Assembly (NCBI GenBank): GCA_026126165.1
Contig: JAHCJR010000004.1
Coordinates: 1 to 64,000 of the forward strand
Reading direction: 5' to 3'
From: Alphaproteobacteria bacterium
GTDB taxonomy: Bacteria; Pseudomonadota; Alphaproteobacteria; Ferrovibrionales; Ferrovibrionaceae
DNA length: 64,000 bases
Shown here: piece by piece, positions 17,604 to 27,743 of the stretch
Numbering within the stretch: the first letter of the stretch is position 1
Layout: each line of letters begins with the position of its first letter
Made by a program: the position numbers and the translations under genes
Notes under the pieces: generated by a model
Seen by the model: the letters and a program-made list of their open reading frames with translations, nothing else
The model's database searches: none
What the model was told of the DNA's origin: nothing

Positions 17604-18107
17604 ATGCGCAAGGGTGGCGGCGAGACCGAGGTGGGGCTGGCGGGGCCGGAGGACGCGGCGGAGATCGTGCGGCTGGTGCGCGCGCTGGCTGCATTCGAGA
17701 GGGCCGATCCGACGGAAGTCCGGCTCGATGAGAATGCCCTGCTGCGGGAGGGCTTCGGTGCCGCGCCGCGCTTTCAGGTGCTGCTCGCGCGCCAGCGCGG
17801 CCGCGCCGTCGGCTTCCTGCTGTTCTACGAGGTATTTTCCACCTGGACGGCGCGCCCCAGCCTGCATGTGGAGGATTTCTTTCTCGAGCCGGAGGTGCGC
17901 GGACGCGGGCTCGGCCGGCGGATGCTGGCGGAACTGGCGCGCATCGGCCTCGCGCGGGATGCGCGGCGTATCGACCTCAACGTGCTTGAATGGAACCCCG
18001 CGCGGGCCTTCTACGAGCGGCTCGGCTTCGCGCCGCGCCGGGACTGGATCGGCTATCGGGCCGGGCCGGCGGAAATGGCGGCGCTTGCCGCGACGGCAGA
18101 AGGTTGA
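17604..18107 (+). CDS. GNAT N-acetyltransferase, diamine-acetyltransferase-like
   Basis: A 167-residue GNAT protein. The acetyl-CoA site is EPEVRGRGLGRRMLAEL and is preceded by FYEVFSTWTARPSLHVEDFF, a pattern shared with spermidine/spermine and thialysine acetyltransferases (STWTGR..LEDLF). A strong ribosome site GGGGAGG precedes the ATG. The stop codon (18105-18107) falls inside the palindromic operator of the next gene. An amine or polyamine substrate is a reasonable inference but not proven. Confidence 0.85.
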   Translation: MRKGGGETEVGLAGPEDAAEIVRLVRALAAFERADPTEVRLDENALLREGFGAAPRFQVLLARQRGRAVGFLLFYEVFSTWTARPSLHVEDFFLEPEVRGRGLGRRMLAELARIGLARDARRIDLNVLEWNPARAFYERLGFAPRRDWIGYRAGPAEMAALAATAEG

Positions 18108-18125
18108 CGTTTACGTAAACGTAAA
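18104..18125. promoter_or_regulatory. MerR/LiuR-type operator in front of the merR - beta-oxidation operon
   Basis: The core ACGTTTACGTAAACGT (18107-18122) is a perfect 16-base palindrome; with three flanking bases on each side it is a 22-base site with one mismatched pair. It lies about 70 bases upstream of the GTG start of a MerR-type regulator. Its sequence resembles the binding sites reported for LiuR, the MerR-family regulator of branched-chain and fatty acid breakdown in proteobacteria. A near-identical copy occurs at 42016-42037. Autoregulation is the likely meaning. Confidence 0.75.
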
Positions 18126-18193
18126 TTAGACTGGCCGCCAGAAAGACCGGGACTTACCCGGCCGTCGTCGCCGAGGAGGGAGCAGGGCATCCG

Positions 18194-18625
18194 GTGAGCG
18201 AGACCTTCACCATCACGCAATTGGCCGAGGAGTTCCGCATCACTCCGCGGGCCATCCGCTTCTACGAGGACAAGGACCTGCTGCGGCCCGAGCGTCATGG
18301 GCTCAACCGGGTCTACAGCCGGCGCGACCGGGCGCGTCTTAAACTGATTCTGCGCGGCAAGCGGCTGGGTTTCTCGCTGGCGGAAATCCGCGAGATGCTG
18401 GACCTTTATTATCATGGCGACGGCCAGGTCGAGCAGATGCGCGTCACCCTCAAGGCGTCGCGGCGCCGCCTGGAGCAGCTCGAGGATCAACGGCGCGAGA
18501 TCGAGGAGGCGATCGCCGAACTCAAGGACGGCATCCGCCAGCTCGAGAGAATATTGGCCGAGAAGGGTGTCGGCGCCGAGCAGCGTGCCGCGCCGGCGAA
18601 AGCGGTGACCAGCCGGGTCGCCTGA
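18194..18625 (+). CDS. MerR-family transcriptional regulator, LiuR-like
   Basis: A 143-residue regulator. The winged helix at residues 5-75 reads ITQLAEEFRITPRAIRFYED and NRVYSRRDRARLKLILRGKR, followed by a coiled-coil dimerisation helix at about 80-125. There is no metal-binding cysteine pair, so it belongs to the MerR group that senses acyl-CoA-type ligands. The start is a GTG after GAGGAGGGAG. It is the first gene of the rightward beta-oxidation unit and sits behind a near-perfect palindromic operator. By context it controls the operons behind the sites at 18104 and 42016. The ligand is unknown; a CoA ester is likely. Confidence 0.88.
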   Translation: MSETFTITQLAEEFRITPRAIRFYEDKDLLRPERHGLNRVYSRRDRARLKLILRGKRLGFSLAEIREMLDLYYHGDGQVEQMRVTLKASRRRLEQLEDQRREIEEAIAELKDGIRQLERILAEKGVGAEQRAAPAKAVTSRVA

Positions 18626-18716
18626 TCCGGCGGCCGGACACCTGGATATCGAAGAGACGGCAGGAAGCAGACCAGACAAGTCATCAGAACAATGCCGAGC
18701 GAAAGGAAGTGACCCG

Positions 18717-19853
18717 ATGAGGAACGTCGTGATCGCGGGCTTTGTCCGCTCCCCCTTCACCCTGGCCAAGAAGGGCGCCCTGACCAGGGTGCGCGCCGAC
18801 GAACTGGCCGCGCAGGTGGTCAAGGGCCTGATGGAAAGGACCGGCGTCGAGCCCAAGGATATCGAGGACGTCATCATGGGCTGCGCCTTTCCCGAAGGCG
18901 AGCAGGGCCTGAACGTGGCGCGCATCGTGAGCTTCCTGGCCGGCCTGCCGATCGAAGCCGCCGGCACCACGGTGAACCGCTTCTGCGGTTCGTCCATGCA
19001 GTCCATCCATATGGCGGCCGGCGCCATCCAGATGGGAGCGGGCGAGGCCTTTGTCTGCGCCGGCGTCGAGCATATGACGCGTGTGCCGATGGGGGGCTTC
19101 AATCCATCGCCGCATCCGAAGCTCTACCAGGACTACCCGGAAGCCTACGTCTCCATGGGGATCACCGCCGAGAACCTGGCGAAGCAGTATTCGATCAGCC
19201 GCGAGCGCCAGCAGCAGATGGCCGTCGAAAGCCACGCCAAGGCTCTGGCCGCGCAGCAGGCGGGAAAGTTCGCCGATGAAATCGTGCCGATCGTCGATGG
19301 CAACAATCGTGTCGAGCAGGATGGCTGCATCCGCCCCGGCACCAGTCAGGAAGGTCTGAACGGCCTGGAGCCCGCCTTCGACAAGAACGGCACGGTGACG
19401 GCCGGCACGTCCTCGCCGCTGACCGATGGCGCCTCGGCGGTGCTCGTCTGCTCGGAGGACTATGCCAAGGCGCATGGCCTGAAGCCGCTGGCGCGCATCC
19501 GTTCCATCGCCGTGGCCGGCTGCCGGCCGGAGGTGATGGGCATCGGGCCTGTTCCGGCGACGCAGAAGGCGCTGGCTCGCGCCGGCCTGAAGCTCGACGA
19601 TATCGACATCATCGAGATCAACGAGGCCTTCGCGGCTCAGTCGCTCGCCTGCCTGATCGAGGCGAAGATGCCGGAGGAGAAGATCAATCTCGATGGCGGC
19701 GCCATCGCCCTCGGACATCCGATGGGGGCGACCGGCGCGCGCATCACCGGCAAGGCGGCATCCCTGCTGCGGCGGGAGAAGAAGCAGTTCGCGCTGGCCA
19801 CCCAGTGCATTGGTGGCGGCCAGGGCATCGCGACCGTGCTGGAGGCCGTCTGA
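18717..19853 (+). CDS. fadA: Acetyl-CoA C-acyltransferase (thiolase), module 1
   Basis: A 378-residue thiolase that cleaves 3-ketoacyl-CoA to acetyl-CoA and a shortened acyl-CoA. The nucleophile is Cys90 in NRFCGSSMQ; the second set is GHPMGATGAR with its histidine and ATQCIGGGQG with the proton-donor cysteine; NEAFAAQ is also present. The product overlaps the following fusion gene by TGATG, so the two subunits are translationally coupled as in classical fadBA operons. First enzyme gene of the module controlled by the MerR regulator. Confidence 0.94.
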   Translation: MRNVVIAGFVRSPFTLAKKGALTRVRADELAAQVVKGLMERTGVEPKDIEDVIMGCAFPEGEQGLNVARIVSFLAGLPIEAAGTTVNRFCGSSMQSIHMAAGAIQMGAGEAFVCAGVEHMTRVPMGGFNPSPHPKLYQDYPEAYVSMGITAENLAKQYSISRERQQQMAVESHAKALAAQQAGKFADEIVPIVDGNNRVEQDGCIRPGTSQEGLNGLEPAFDKNGTVTAGTSSPLTDGASAVLVCSEDYAKAHGLKPLARIRSIAVAGCRPEVMGIGPVPATQKALARAGLKLDDIDIIEINEAFAAQSLACLIEAKMPEEKINLDGGAIALGHPMGATGARITGKAASLLRREKKQFALATQCIGGGQGIATVLEAV

Positions 19854-22171
19854 TGGACGCCGCCGCGATCAGGAAGGTCGCCGTCATCGGCTCGGGCGTG
19901 ATGGGCGCGGCCATCGCCGCGCACGTGGCCAATGCCGGCATTCCCTGCCTGCTGCTCGACATCGTGCCGAAGGGCGCGGCCAACCGCAACCAGCTCGCCG
20001 AAGAAGCGATCGCCCGCCTGCTCAAGGCCAAGCCCGCTTCCTTCATGCACGCCTCCTTCGCCAAGCGCGTCACGCCCGGCAATCTCGAGGACCATCTGGA
20101 CCAGACCGCCGACTGCGACTGGATCTGCGAGGCGATCATCGAGAATCCGGACATCAAGCGCGATCTCTATCGTCGCCTCGACAAGGTGCGCAAGAAGGGC
20201 TCCATCGTCTCCTCCAACACCTCGACCATTCCGCTGGGCGAGCTTCTCAAGGGCATGGACGATGGCTTCGCCCGCGATTTCGCCATCACGCACTTCTTCA
20301 ATCCGCCGCGCTACATGAAGCTGCTCGAAGTGGTGGGCGGGCCGGCCACGCGCAAGGACGCGATCGCGGCGCTGGTCGCCTTCGGCGACGTGGCGCTCGG
20401 CAAGGATGTGGTGATTTGCAAGGACACGCCGGGCTTCATCGGCAACCGCATCGGCATCTACTGGTCGAACGTCGCCCTTTCCGCCGCCTACGACCTGGGT
20501 CTCACGGTGGAGGAGGCGGATTCCATCGTCGGCCGCCCGATGGGCATTCCCAAGACCGGCATCTTCGGCCTCGCCGACCTGACGGGCATTGATCTCGGCC
20601 CGCACGTGGTCGGCTCGATGCTGAAGCTGCTCCCCGCGAGCGATGCCTTCGTGAAGGGCTACCGGGCCGATCATCCGCTGAACAAGCTGACGCAGAAGAT
20701 GATCGCGGAGGGCTATACGGGCCGCAAGGGCAAGGGCGGGTTCTACCGCAACCGCGGCAAGGAGGCGCTCGACCTCGTGTCCGGCGAGTACCGGGCGAAG
20801 CAGCGTTCCGAACTCGCTTCCGCCAAGTCGAAGAAGCTGAAGCAGCTCGTCGAGGCGGAGGACAAGGGCGGCGAGTATGCCTGGGTCGTGCTCTCCAGGG
20901 TCCTGTCCTATGCGGCCGATCTGGTGCCGGAGATCGCCGACGACATCGTCAGCGTCGATCTGGCCATGAAGACCGGCTATGCGTGGAAGCATGGGCCCTT
21001 CGAGCAGATCGACCAGCTTGGCACCGCCTACTTTGCCGAACGGCTGAAGGCTTCGGGCCTGCCCATCCCGCGCATGGTGCAAATTGCCAAGGGCCGGCCC
21101 TTCTACAAGGAAGAGGATGGCAAGGCCTATTACCTTGGCGCCGACGGCAGCTATGTCGAACGGCGGGTGGCCGAGGATGCCTGGATGCTGGCCGACAGGA
21201 AGCGCGGCAAGCAGCCCATTGCCTCTAACAAGTCGGCCTCGCTGTGGGACGTGGGCGACGGCGTCGCCTGCCTCGAGTTCCATTCGAAGATGAATGCCAT
21301 CGATGCGGACATCATTCAGATGGTCCAGAAGGCGGCGAAGATCGACAAGATGGGCTACAAGGCGCTGATCATCGGCAACGACGCGGACAATTTCTCGGTC
21401 GGCGCCAATATCGGCCTCGGCCTCTTCGCCGCCAACATGGCCATGTGGCCGGTGATCGAGAACGGCATATCCGAGGGACAGAACGCTTACATGGCGCTGA
21501 AATACGCGCCCTTCCCCGTGGTCGCGGCGCCCGCCGGCATGGCGCTTGGCGGCGGCTGCGAAATCTGTCTGCATTCGGACGCCGTCCAGGCCCATGCCGA
21601 ATGCTATATGGGTCTGGTCGAGGCCGGCGTCGGCCTGCTGCCGGGCTGGGGCGGCTGCAAGGAGCTGGTGATGCGCTGGATGCTCAACCCGAAGCGTCCC
21701 GGCGGCCCGATGCCGCCCCTGGCCCAGGTCTTCGAGATGATCTCCACGGCCAAGGTCTCCACTTCGGCGGCGGAGGCGCGCGACATGCTGATCCTCAGGC
21801 CCGGCGATGGCATCACCATGAACCGCCGGCGCGTGCTGGCCGATGCCAAGGCGCGCGCGCTGAAGATGGCGGAGAATTACAAGGCGCCTGAGCCGGCGGA
21901 AATCCAGCTTCCGGGAGCTTCGGCGCGGGCGGCACTCGACATGGCGGTGCAGGGTTTTTACCTCCAGGGCAAGGCGACCGAACATGACCGGGTGGTCTCG
22001 GCCGCCATCGGCCGCGTCCTGACCGGAGGCGAGACGGACATCACCGTGCCGGTGAAGGAGAAGGACCTGCTTGCCCTCGAGCGCGAGGGCTTCATGTCCC
22101 TCATCAGGAACCCCCGCAGCCTCGACCGGATCGAGCACATGCTCACGACCGGCAAGCCGCTGCGCAACTGA
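19853..22171 (+). CDS. 3-hydroxyacyl-CoA dehydrogenase / enoyl-CoA hydratase fusion (FadN-type order)
   Basis: A 772-residue bifunctional beta-oxidation enzyme with the dehydrogenase first: Rossmann motif VIGSGVMGAAIAAHVANAG at residues 8-26, SNTSTIP near 120, then the C-terminal dehydrogenase domain. A crotonase domain follows at about 450-620 with MALGGGCEICLHSD and VEAGVGLLPGWGGCKE. This order matches Bacillus FadN and is the reverse of E. coli FadB; the window's other fusion (27744-29870) has the FadB order. I start at 19853, where the ATG overlaps the thiolase stop. Acts in the cytoplasm with the preceding thiolase. Confidence 0.92.
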   Translation: MDAAAIRKVAVIGSGVMGAAIAAHVANAGIPCLLLDIVPKGAANRNQLAEEAIARLLKAKPASFMHASFAKRVTPGNLEDHLDQTADCDWICEAIIENPDIKRDLYRRLDKVRKKGSIVSSNTSTIPLGELLKGMDDGFARDFAITHFFNPPRYMKLLEVVGGPATRKDAIAALVAFGDVALGKDVVICKDTPGFIGNRIGIYWSNVALSAAYDLGLTVEEADSIVGRPMGIPKTGIFGLADLTGIDLGPHVVGSMLKLLPASDAFVKGYRADHPLNKLTQKMIAEGYTGRKGKGGFYRNRGKEALDLVSGEYRAKQRSELASAKSKKLKQLVEAEDKGGEYAWVVLSRVLSYAADLVPEIADDIVSVDLAMKTGYAWKHGPFEQIDQLGTAYFAERLKASGLPIPRMVQIAKGRPFYKEEDGKAYYLGADGSYVERRVAEDAWMLADRKRGKQPIASNKSASLWDVGDGVACLEFHSKMNAIDADIIQMVQKAAKIDKMGYKALIIGNDADNFSVGANIGLGLFAANMAMWPVIENGISEGQNAYMALKYAPFPVVAAPAGMALGGGCEICLHSDAVQAHAECYMGLVEAGVGLLPGWGGCKELVMRWMLNPKRPGGPMPPLAQVFEMISTAKVSTSAAEARDMLILRPGDGITMNRRRVLADAKARALKMAENYKAPEPAEIQLPGASARAALDMAVQGFYLQGKATEHDRVVSAAIGRVLTGGETDITVPVKEKDLLALEREGFMSLIRNPRSLDRIEHMLTTGKPLRN

Positions 22172-22197
22172 ACTCAGACAGAAGGAAGGGATCGGCC

Positions 22198-23994
22198 ATG
22201 CCAAGCTATCAGGCGCCCCTGCAGGACCTCCGCTTCGTCCTGAACGATTTCATCCAGATCGACCGCTATTCCAACCTGCCGGGATTCGCCGATGCGACGC
22301 CGGAGACGATCGACGCCATCTTCGAGGAGGCGGCGAAACTCATGCAGGAGGTGATCGCGCCGCTCAACCAGGTGGGCGACAAGGAAGGCTGCAAGTGGAA
22401 CAACGGCGAGGTCACCACGCCGACCGGCTTCAAGGAAGCCTACCGCCAGTATATCGAAGGCGGCTGGTCCGGCCTGACTGCGGAACCGGACTATGGCGGG
22501 CAGGGCCTGCCGCATGTCATCGGCATTGCCTTCTCGGAGATGATGACCTCGGCCAACATGGCCTTCGGCATGTATCCCGGCCTCTCGCACGGCGCCTACG
22601 AGGCAATCCTTGCCCATGGCACGGACGAACAGAAGCAGACCTATCTGCCGAAGCTGGTCAGCGGCGAATGGACCGGCACCATGAACCTGACGGAGCCCCA
22701 TTGCGGCACCGATCTCGGCCTCATGCGCACCAAGGCAGAGCCGCAGGCCGATGGCAGCTACAGGATCACCGGAACCAAGATCTTCATTTCCGCCGGCGAG
22801 CACGACATGGCGGAGAACATCATCCATCTGGTCCTGGCCAAGATTCCCGGCGGCCCGGAAGGCATCAAGGGCGTCAGCCTGTTCATCGTGCCGAAATTCA
22901 TGGTCAACGAGGACGGCTCGCTCGGGGCGCGCAACGGCGTCACCTGCGGCTCGATCGAACACAAGATGGGCATTCACGGCAATTCCACCTGCGTGCTGAA
23001 CTACGACGGCGCCGTCGGCTATCTGATCGGCGAGAAGCACAAGGGCATGCGCGCCATGTTCACCATGATGAACGCGGCGCGGCTCGGCGTCGGCGTGCAG
23101 GGCCTGGGCATTGCCGAAGTCGCCTATCAGAATGCCGTCACCTACGCCAAGGACCGGCTGCAGATGCGCTCCATCTCGGGCGTCAAATTCCCCGACAAGC
23201 CGGCCGATCCGATCATCGTCCATCCGGACGTGCGGCGCATGCTGATGTCGATCCGCTGCTTCACCGAGGGCGCGCGGGCGCTCGCCCTGCAGACCGGGCT
23301 GATGATCGACTTCGCTCACAAGCACCCAGACGAGCGCGTCCGCCAGGATGCCGATGACTTCGTGGCGCTGATGACGCCGATGCTCAAGTCATACCTCACC
23401 GATTACGGATACGAGTCGGCCACCATGGCCCAGCAGGTCTATGGCGGGCACGGCTACATCCAGGAATGGGGGATGGAGCAGTTCGTGCGCGATGCGCGCA
23501 TCGCCATGATCTACGAGGGCGCCAACGGCATCCAGGCGCTCGATCTGGTCGGCCGCAAGCTGCCGCAGAACATGGGCCGGCTGTTGCGCCAGTTCTTCCA
23601 TCCGGTGGATGCGTTCATCCGCGAGAACGCCGCCGATCCGAAGATCGGCAAGGACTTCGTCATGCCGCTGGCCAAGGCGTTCGCACGGTTGCAGCAGGCA
23701 ACGGCGTGGATCGGCGAGCAGGGCATGCGCAATCCCGACGAGGCGGGCGGCGCATCGAGCGACTATCTGAAGCTCTTCGCGCTGGTGGCGCTCGGCCATG
23801 TCTGGGCCCGCATGGCCAAGGTCGCGCACGAGAAGATCGATGCCGGCGGCAATGGCGACCGGGCCTTCTACGAGAACAAGCTGATCACCGGCAAGTTCTT
23901 CATGGACCGCATCCTGCCCGATACCGCCAGTCTGGTGCAGAAAGTCCAGGCCGGTGCATCCTCGATGATGGCGATGTCGGCGGACGCGTTCTGA
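22198..23994 (+). CDS. Acyl-CoA dehydrogenase, long DmdC/AcdH-type
   Basis: A 598-residue acyl-CoA dehydrogenase, about 200 residues longer than the usual enzyme. The FAD site is MNLTEPHCGTDLGL, the base is Glu440 in MIYEGANGIQALDL, and an extra C-terminal helical domain (about 450-598) follows. This build is shared by 3-methylmercaptopropionyl-CoA dehydrogenase DmdC and long-chain dehydrogenases of alphaproteobacteria. As third gene after thiolase and the FadN-type fusion it completes module 1, so general long-chain fatty acid oxidation is more likely than DMSP use. The ATG at 22198 follows AAGGAAGGGA. Confidence 0.92.
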   Translation: MPSYQAPLQDLRFVLNDFIQIDRYSNLPGFADATPETIDAIFEEAAKLMQEVIAPLNQVGDKEGCKWNNGEVTTPTGFKEAYRQYIEGGWSGLTAEPDYGGQGLPHVIGIAFSEMMTSANMAFGMYPGLSHGAYEAILAHGTDEQKQTYLPKLVSGEWTGTMNLTEPHCGTDLGLMRTKAEPQADGSYRITGTKIFISAGEHDMAENIIHLVLAKIPGGPEGIKGVSLFIVPKFMVNEDGSLGARNGVTCGSIEHKMGIHGNSTCVLNYDGAVGYLIGEKHKGMRAMFTMMNAARLGVGVQGLGIAEVAYQNAVTYAKDRLQMRSISGVKFPDKPADPIIVHPDVRRMLMSIRCFTEGARALALQTGLMIDFAHKHPDERVRQDADDFVALMTPMLKSYLTDYGYESATMAQQVYGGHGYIQEWGMEQFVRDARIAMIYEGANGIQALDLVGRKLPQNMGRLLRQFFHPVDAFIRENAADPKIGKDFVMPLAKAFARLQQATAWIGEQGMRNPDEAGGASSDYLKLFALVALGHVWARMAKVAHEKIDAGGNGDRAFYENKLITGKFFMDRILPDTASLVQKVQAGASSMMAMSADAF

Positions 23995-24079
23995 CGGCCC
24001 GTCTTGCACGACGCTCGCCGGCTCCCTGACCGGGGCCGGCGAATCGCTTTCAGGGTCCAGGCTACGAAAGGAAGCATGA

Positions 24080-25216
24080 ATGCTGCGCCGGCGCATATTC
24101 CAGGAGGAGCACGAACTTTTTCGCGACCAGGTGAGGCGCTTCGTCGCGCGCGAGATCGTGCCCCATCACGAGGAGTGGGAGGAGGCGGGCATCGTGCCGC
24201 GCTCTGCCTGGCGCAAGGCGGGCGAGGCGGGATTGCTCTGCGCCACCATCCCCGAGGCCTATGGCGGCCAGGGGGCGAGCCGGCTCTACAGCGTGATCCT
24301 GATGGAGGAGTTCGCTCGCGTGAACGCCTCCGGTCCGGGCTTCAGCCTGCATTCCGATATCGTGGCGCCCTATATTTTCAATTACGGAACAGAGGAGCAG
24401 AAGAAGGCCTGGCTGCCGCGCATGGCGAGCGGCGAGGTCATCGGGGCCATTGCCATGACCGAACCGGGCACCGGCTCCGACCTGCAGGGCGTGCGTACCA
24501 GTGCCATCCGGGATGGCGAGGATTATGTGATCAATGGCCAGAAGACCTTCATCACCAACGGGCAGAATGCCGACTTGGTGATCGTGGTGGCCAAGACCGA
24601 TCCGAAGGAGGGTGCGAAGGGCACCAGCCTGATCCTGGTGGAGGGCGACCGGAAGGGCTTCAGCAAAGGCCGTAACCTGGAGAAGATCGGTCTCAAGGCG
24701 CAGGACACATCCGAACTCTTCTTTGCCGACGTGCGCGTTCCGCTGACCAACCGGCTGGGTGGCGAGGGACAGGGCTTCTTCCTCCTGATGCAGGAACTGG
24801 CCTGGGAACGGCTGCAGATCGCCATCATGGCGATGGCGAATGCCGAGGCGGCGCTGGAATGGACGGCCGATTACACCAAGCAGCGACAGGCCTTCGGCAA
24901 GCCCATCGCCAGCTTCCAGAATACGCGCTTCAAGCTGGCCGAGCTCAAGACGCAGATCCAGGTCGGCCGGGTCTTCGTCGATCGCTGTATCGACCTCGTG
25001 GTGCGGGGCGAGCTCGATCCGGCCACGGCCGCCATGGCGAAGTACTGGTGTTCCGACCTGCAGGGCAAGGTGATCGACGAATGCCTGCAACTCCATGGCG
25101 GCTATGGCTACATGCTCGAGTATCCGATCGCAAAAGCCTATATCGATGCGCGCGTACAGCGCATCTATGGCGGAACCAACGAAATCATGAAGGAGCTGAT
25201 CGGCCGCGCGCTCTAG
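24080..25216 (+). CDS. Acyl-CoA dehydrogenase, LCAD-type (copy 1)
   Basis: A 378-residue dehydrogenase. FAD signature AIAMTEPGTGSDLQG; the C-terminal segment reads IYGGTNEIMKELI, with Gly where short/medium-chain enzymes have the catalytic Glu. The base is instead expected at Glu243 in MQELAWERL, as in mammalian LCAD and isovaleryl-CoA dehydrogenase. Phrases such as RQAFGKPIASFQ and LHGGYGYMLEYPIAKAYIDARVQ match LCAD closely. The next gene is a close paralogue, so this is a tandem duplication. It opens module 2 with the second thiolase and the FadB-type fusion. Confidence 0.92.
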   Translation: MLRRRIFQEEHELFRDQVRRFVAREIVPHHEEWEEAGIVPRSAWRKAGEAGLLCATIPEAYGGQGASRLYSVILMEEFARVNASGPGFSLHSDIVAPYIFNYGTEEQKKAWLPRMASGEVIGAIAMTEPGTGSDLQGVRTSAIRDGEDYVINGQKTFITNGQNADLVIVVAKTDPKEGAKGTSLILVEGDRKGFSKGRNLEKIGLKAQDTSELFFADVRVPLTNRLGGEGQGFFLLMQELAWERLQIAIMAMANAEAALEWTADYTKQRQAFGKPIASFQNTRFKLAELKTQIQVGRVFVDRCIDLVVRGELDPATAAMAKYWCSDLQGKVIDECLQLHGGYGYMLEYPIAKAYIDARVQRIYGGTNEIMKELIGRAL

Positions 25217-25251
25217 CGCCGCGACCGGACGGGATCGGGGAGTATGGGCGG

Positions 25252-26397
25252 ATGCTGAACGGACTGCCACGCACGGTATTCACGGGCGAGCACGAGGAGT
25301 TCCGCGGACATGTGCGAAAGTTCGTGGAGCGCGAGATCCTGCCGCACCGCGAGGAATGGGAGAAGGCCGGGCAGATCAGCCGGGATGCCTGGCTCAAGGC
25401 GGGCGAGGCCGGGTTGCTCTGCCCGACCATGCCCGAGGAATATGGCGGTGCCGGCGCGGACCGGCTCTATAGCGCGGTGATCATCGAGGAGCTGGCGCGA
25501 AGCTTTTCCTCCGGGCCTGGCTTCACGCTCCATTCCGACATCGTGGCGCCCTACATCCTGCGCTATGGCAGCGAGGAGCAGAAGCAGACCTGGTTGCCGC
25601 GCATGGCCAAAGGCGAGGTGATCGGCGCCGTCGCCATGACCGAGCCCGGCGCCGGATCGGACCTGCAGGGCATCAAGACGACCGCGATCCGCGACGGCAA
25701 CGAGCTGGTGATCAACGGCCAGAAGACTTTCATCACCAACGGCTATCTCTCCGACCTCGTCATCGTCGTCACCAAGACCGATCCGAAACTTGGCGCCAGG
25801 GGCATGAGCCTGGTCCTGGTGGAGGCGGACCGGCCCGGCTTCACCAAGGGGCGCAAGCTGAAGAAGATCGGGCTGAAGGCGCAGGACACATCGGAACTCT
25901 TCTTCGACAACGTGCGGGTGCCGCCTTCAAACATGCTTGGCGAGGAGGGCAAGGGCTTCGCCTATCTGATGCAGGAACTGGCCTGGGAGCGCATGCAGAT
26001 CGCCATCCGCAACGCGGCGGTGGCGGAAGCGGCGCTCGAGGAGACGCTTTCCTATACCCGGCAGCGCAAGGCGTTCGGGCGCGCCATCGCCGATTTCCAG
26101 CACAGCCGTTTCAAGCTCGCCGAGATCAAGACCGAGGTGCAGATCGGCCGCGTGTTCGTCGATCACTGCCTTTCGCTGCTGATGCAGGGCGAACTGGACG
26201 ATGCCACCGCCGCCATGGCCAAACTCTGGCTTTCGGAACTTTCGGGCCGGGTCATCGACCAGTGCCTGCAACTCCATGGCGGCTATGGCTATATGTGGGA
26301 GTATCCGGTTGCGCGCGCCTGGGCCGATGCGCGCGTGCAGCGGATCTTTGGCGGCACCAGCGAAATCATGAAAGAAATCATCGCCCGGACCATCTGA
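25252..26397 (+). CDS. Acyl-CoA dehydrogenase, LCAD-type (copy 2)
   Basis: A 381-residue paralogue of the preceding gene, similar along its whole length: AVAMTEPGAGSDLQG, GLKAQDTSELFF, MQELAWERMQIAI with the presumed base Glu, and RIFGGTSEIMKEII. The gene starts 35 bases after copy 1; the ATG at 25252 is chosen because the open frame upstream is only the shadow of copy 1. The N-terminus is four residues longer. The two may form homotetramers with different chain-length preferences or a mixed tetramer. A hairpin directly follows the stop. Confidence 0.92.
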   Translation: MLNGLPRTVFTGEHEEFRGHVRKFVEREILPHREEWEKAGQISRDAWLKAGEAGLLCPTMPEEYGGAGADRLYSAVIIEELARSFSSGPGFTLHSDIVAPYILRYGSEEQKQTWLPRMAKGEVIGAVAMTEPGAGSDLQGIKTTAIRDGNELVINGQKTFITNGYLSDLVIVVTKTDPKLGARGMSLVLVEADRPGFTKGRKLKKIGLKAQDTSELFFDNVRVPPSNMLGEEGKGFAYLMQELAWERMQIAIRNAAVAEAALEETLSYTRQRKAFGRAIADFQHSRFKLAEIKTEVQIGRVFVDHCLSLLMQGELDDATAAMAKLWLSELSGRVIDQCLQLHGGYGYMWEYPVARAWADARVQRIFGGTSEIMKEIIARTI

Positions 26398-26418
26398 GCG
26401 GCCGGAATTGCCGGCCGC
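26398..26418. other. 8-bp GC hairpin directly after the LCAD copy 2 stop
   Basis: The perfect arms GCGGCCGG and CCGGCCGC enclose AATTG, beginning on the first base after the stop codon. No T-run follows, so complete termination is doubtful. It could set the ratio of dehydrogenase to thiolase message by protecting the 3' end or by partial termination, since the next gene begins 88 bases later. Confidence 0.5.
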
Positions 26419-26505
26419 CATGCTCGCGCCGCATGGCGCCACGGCGCCGGCGCGCTGGCTGAATGAAGATCGCGGGGCGAGACTCGGAACAACCAGGAGG
26501 ATGTC

Positions 26506-27714
<1,209 letters not shown>

Positions 27715-27743
27715 GCGCCCGCGCGGGACAAGGGGACATACCG

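Noticed and set aside
22198-23994. DMSP-specific DmdC
   Set aside because: The long architecture is shared by general long-chain dehydrogenases, and the operon holds fatty acid oxidation genes rather than dmd genes.
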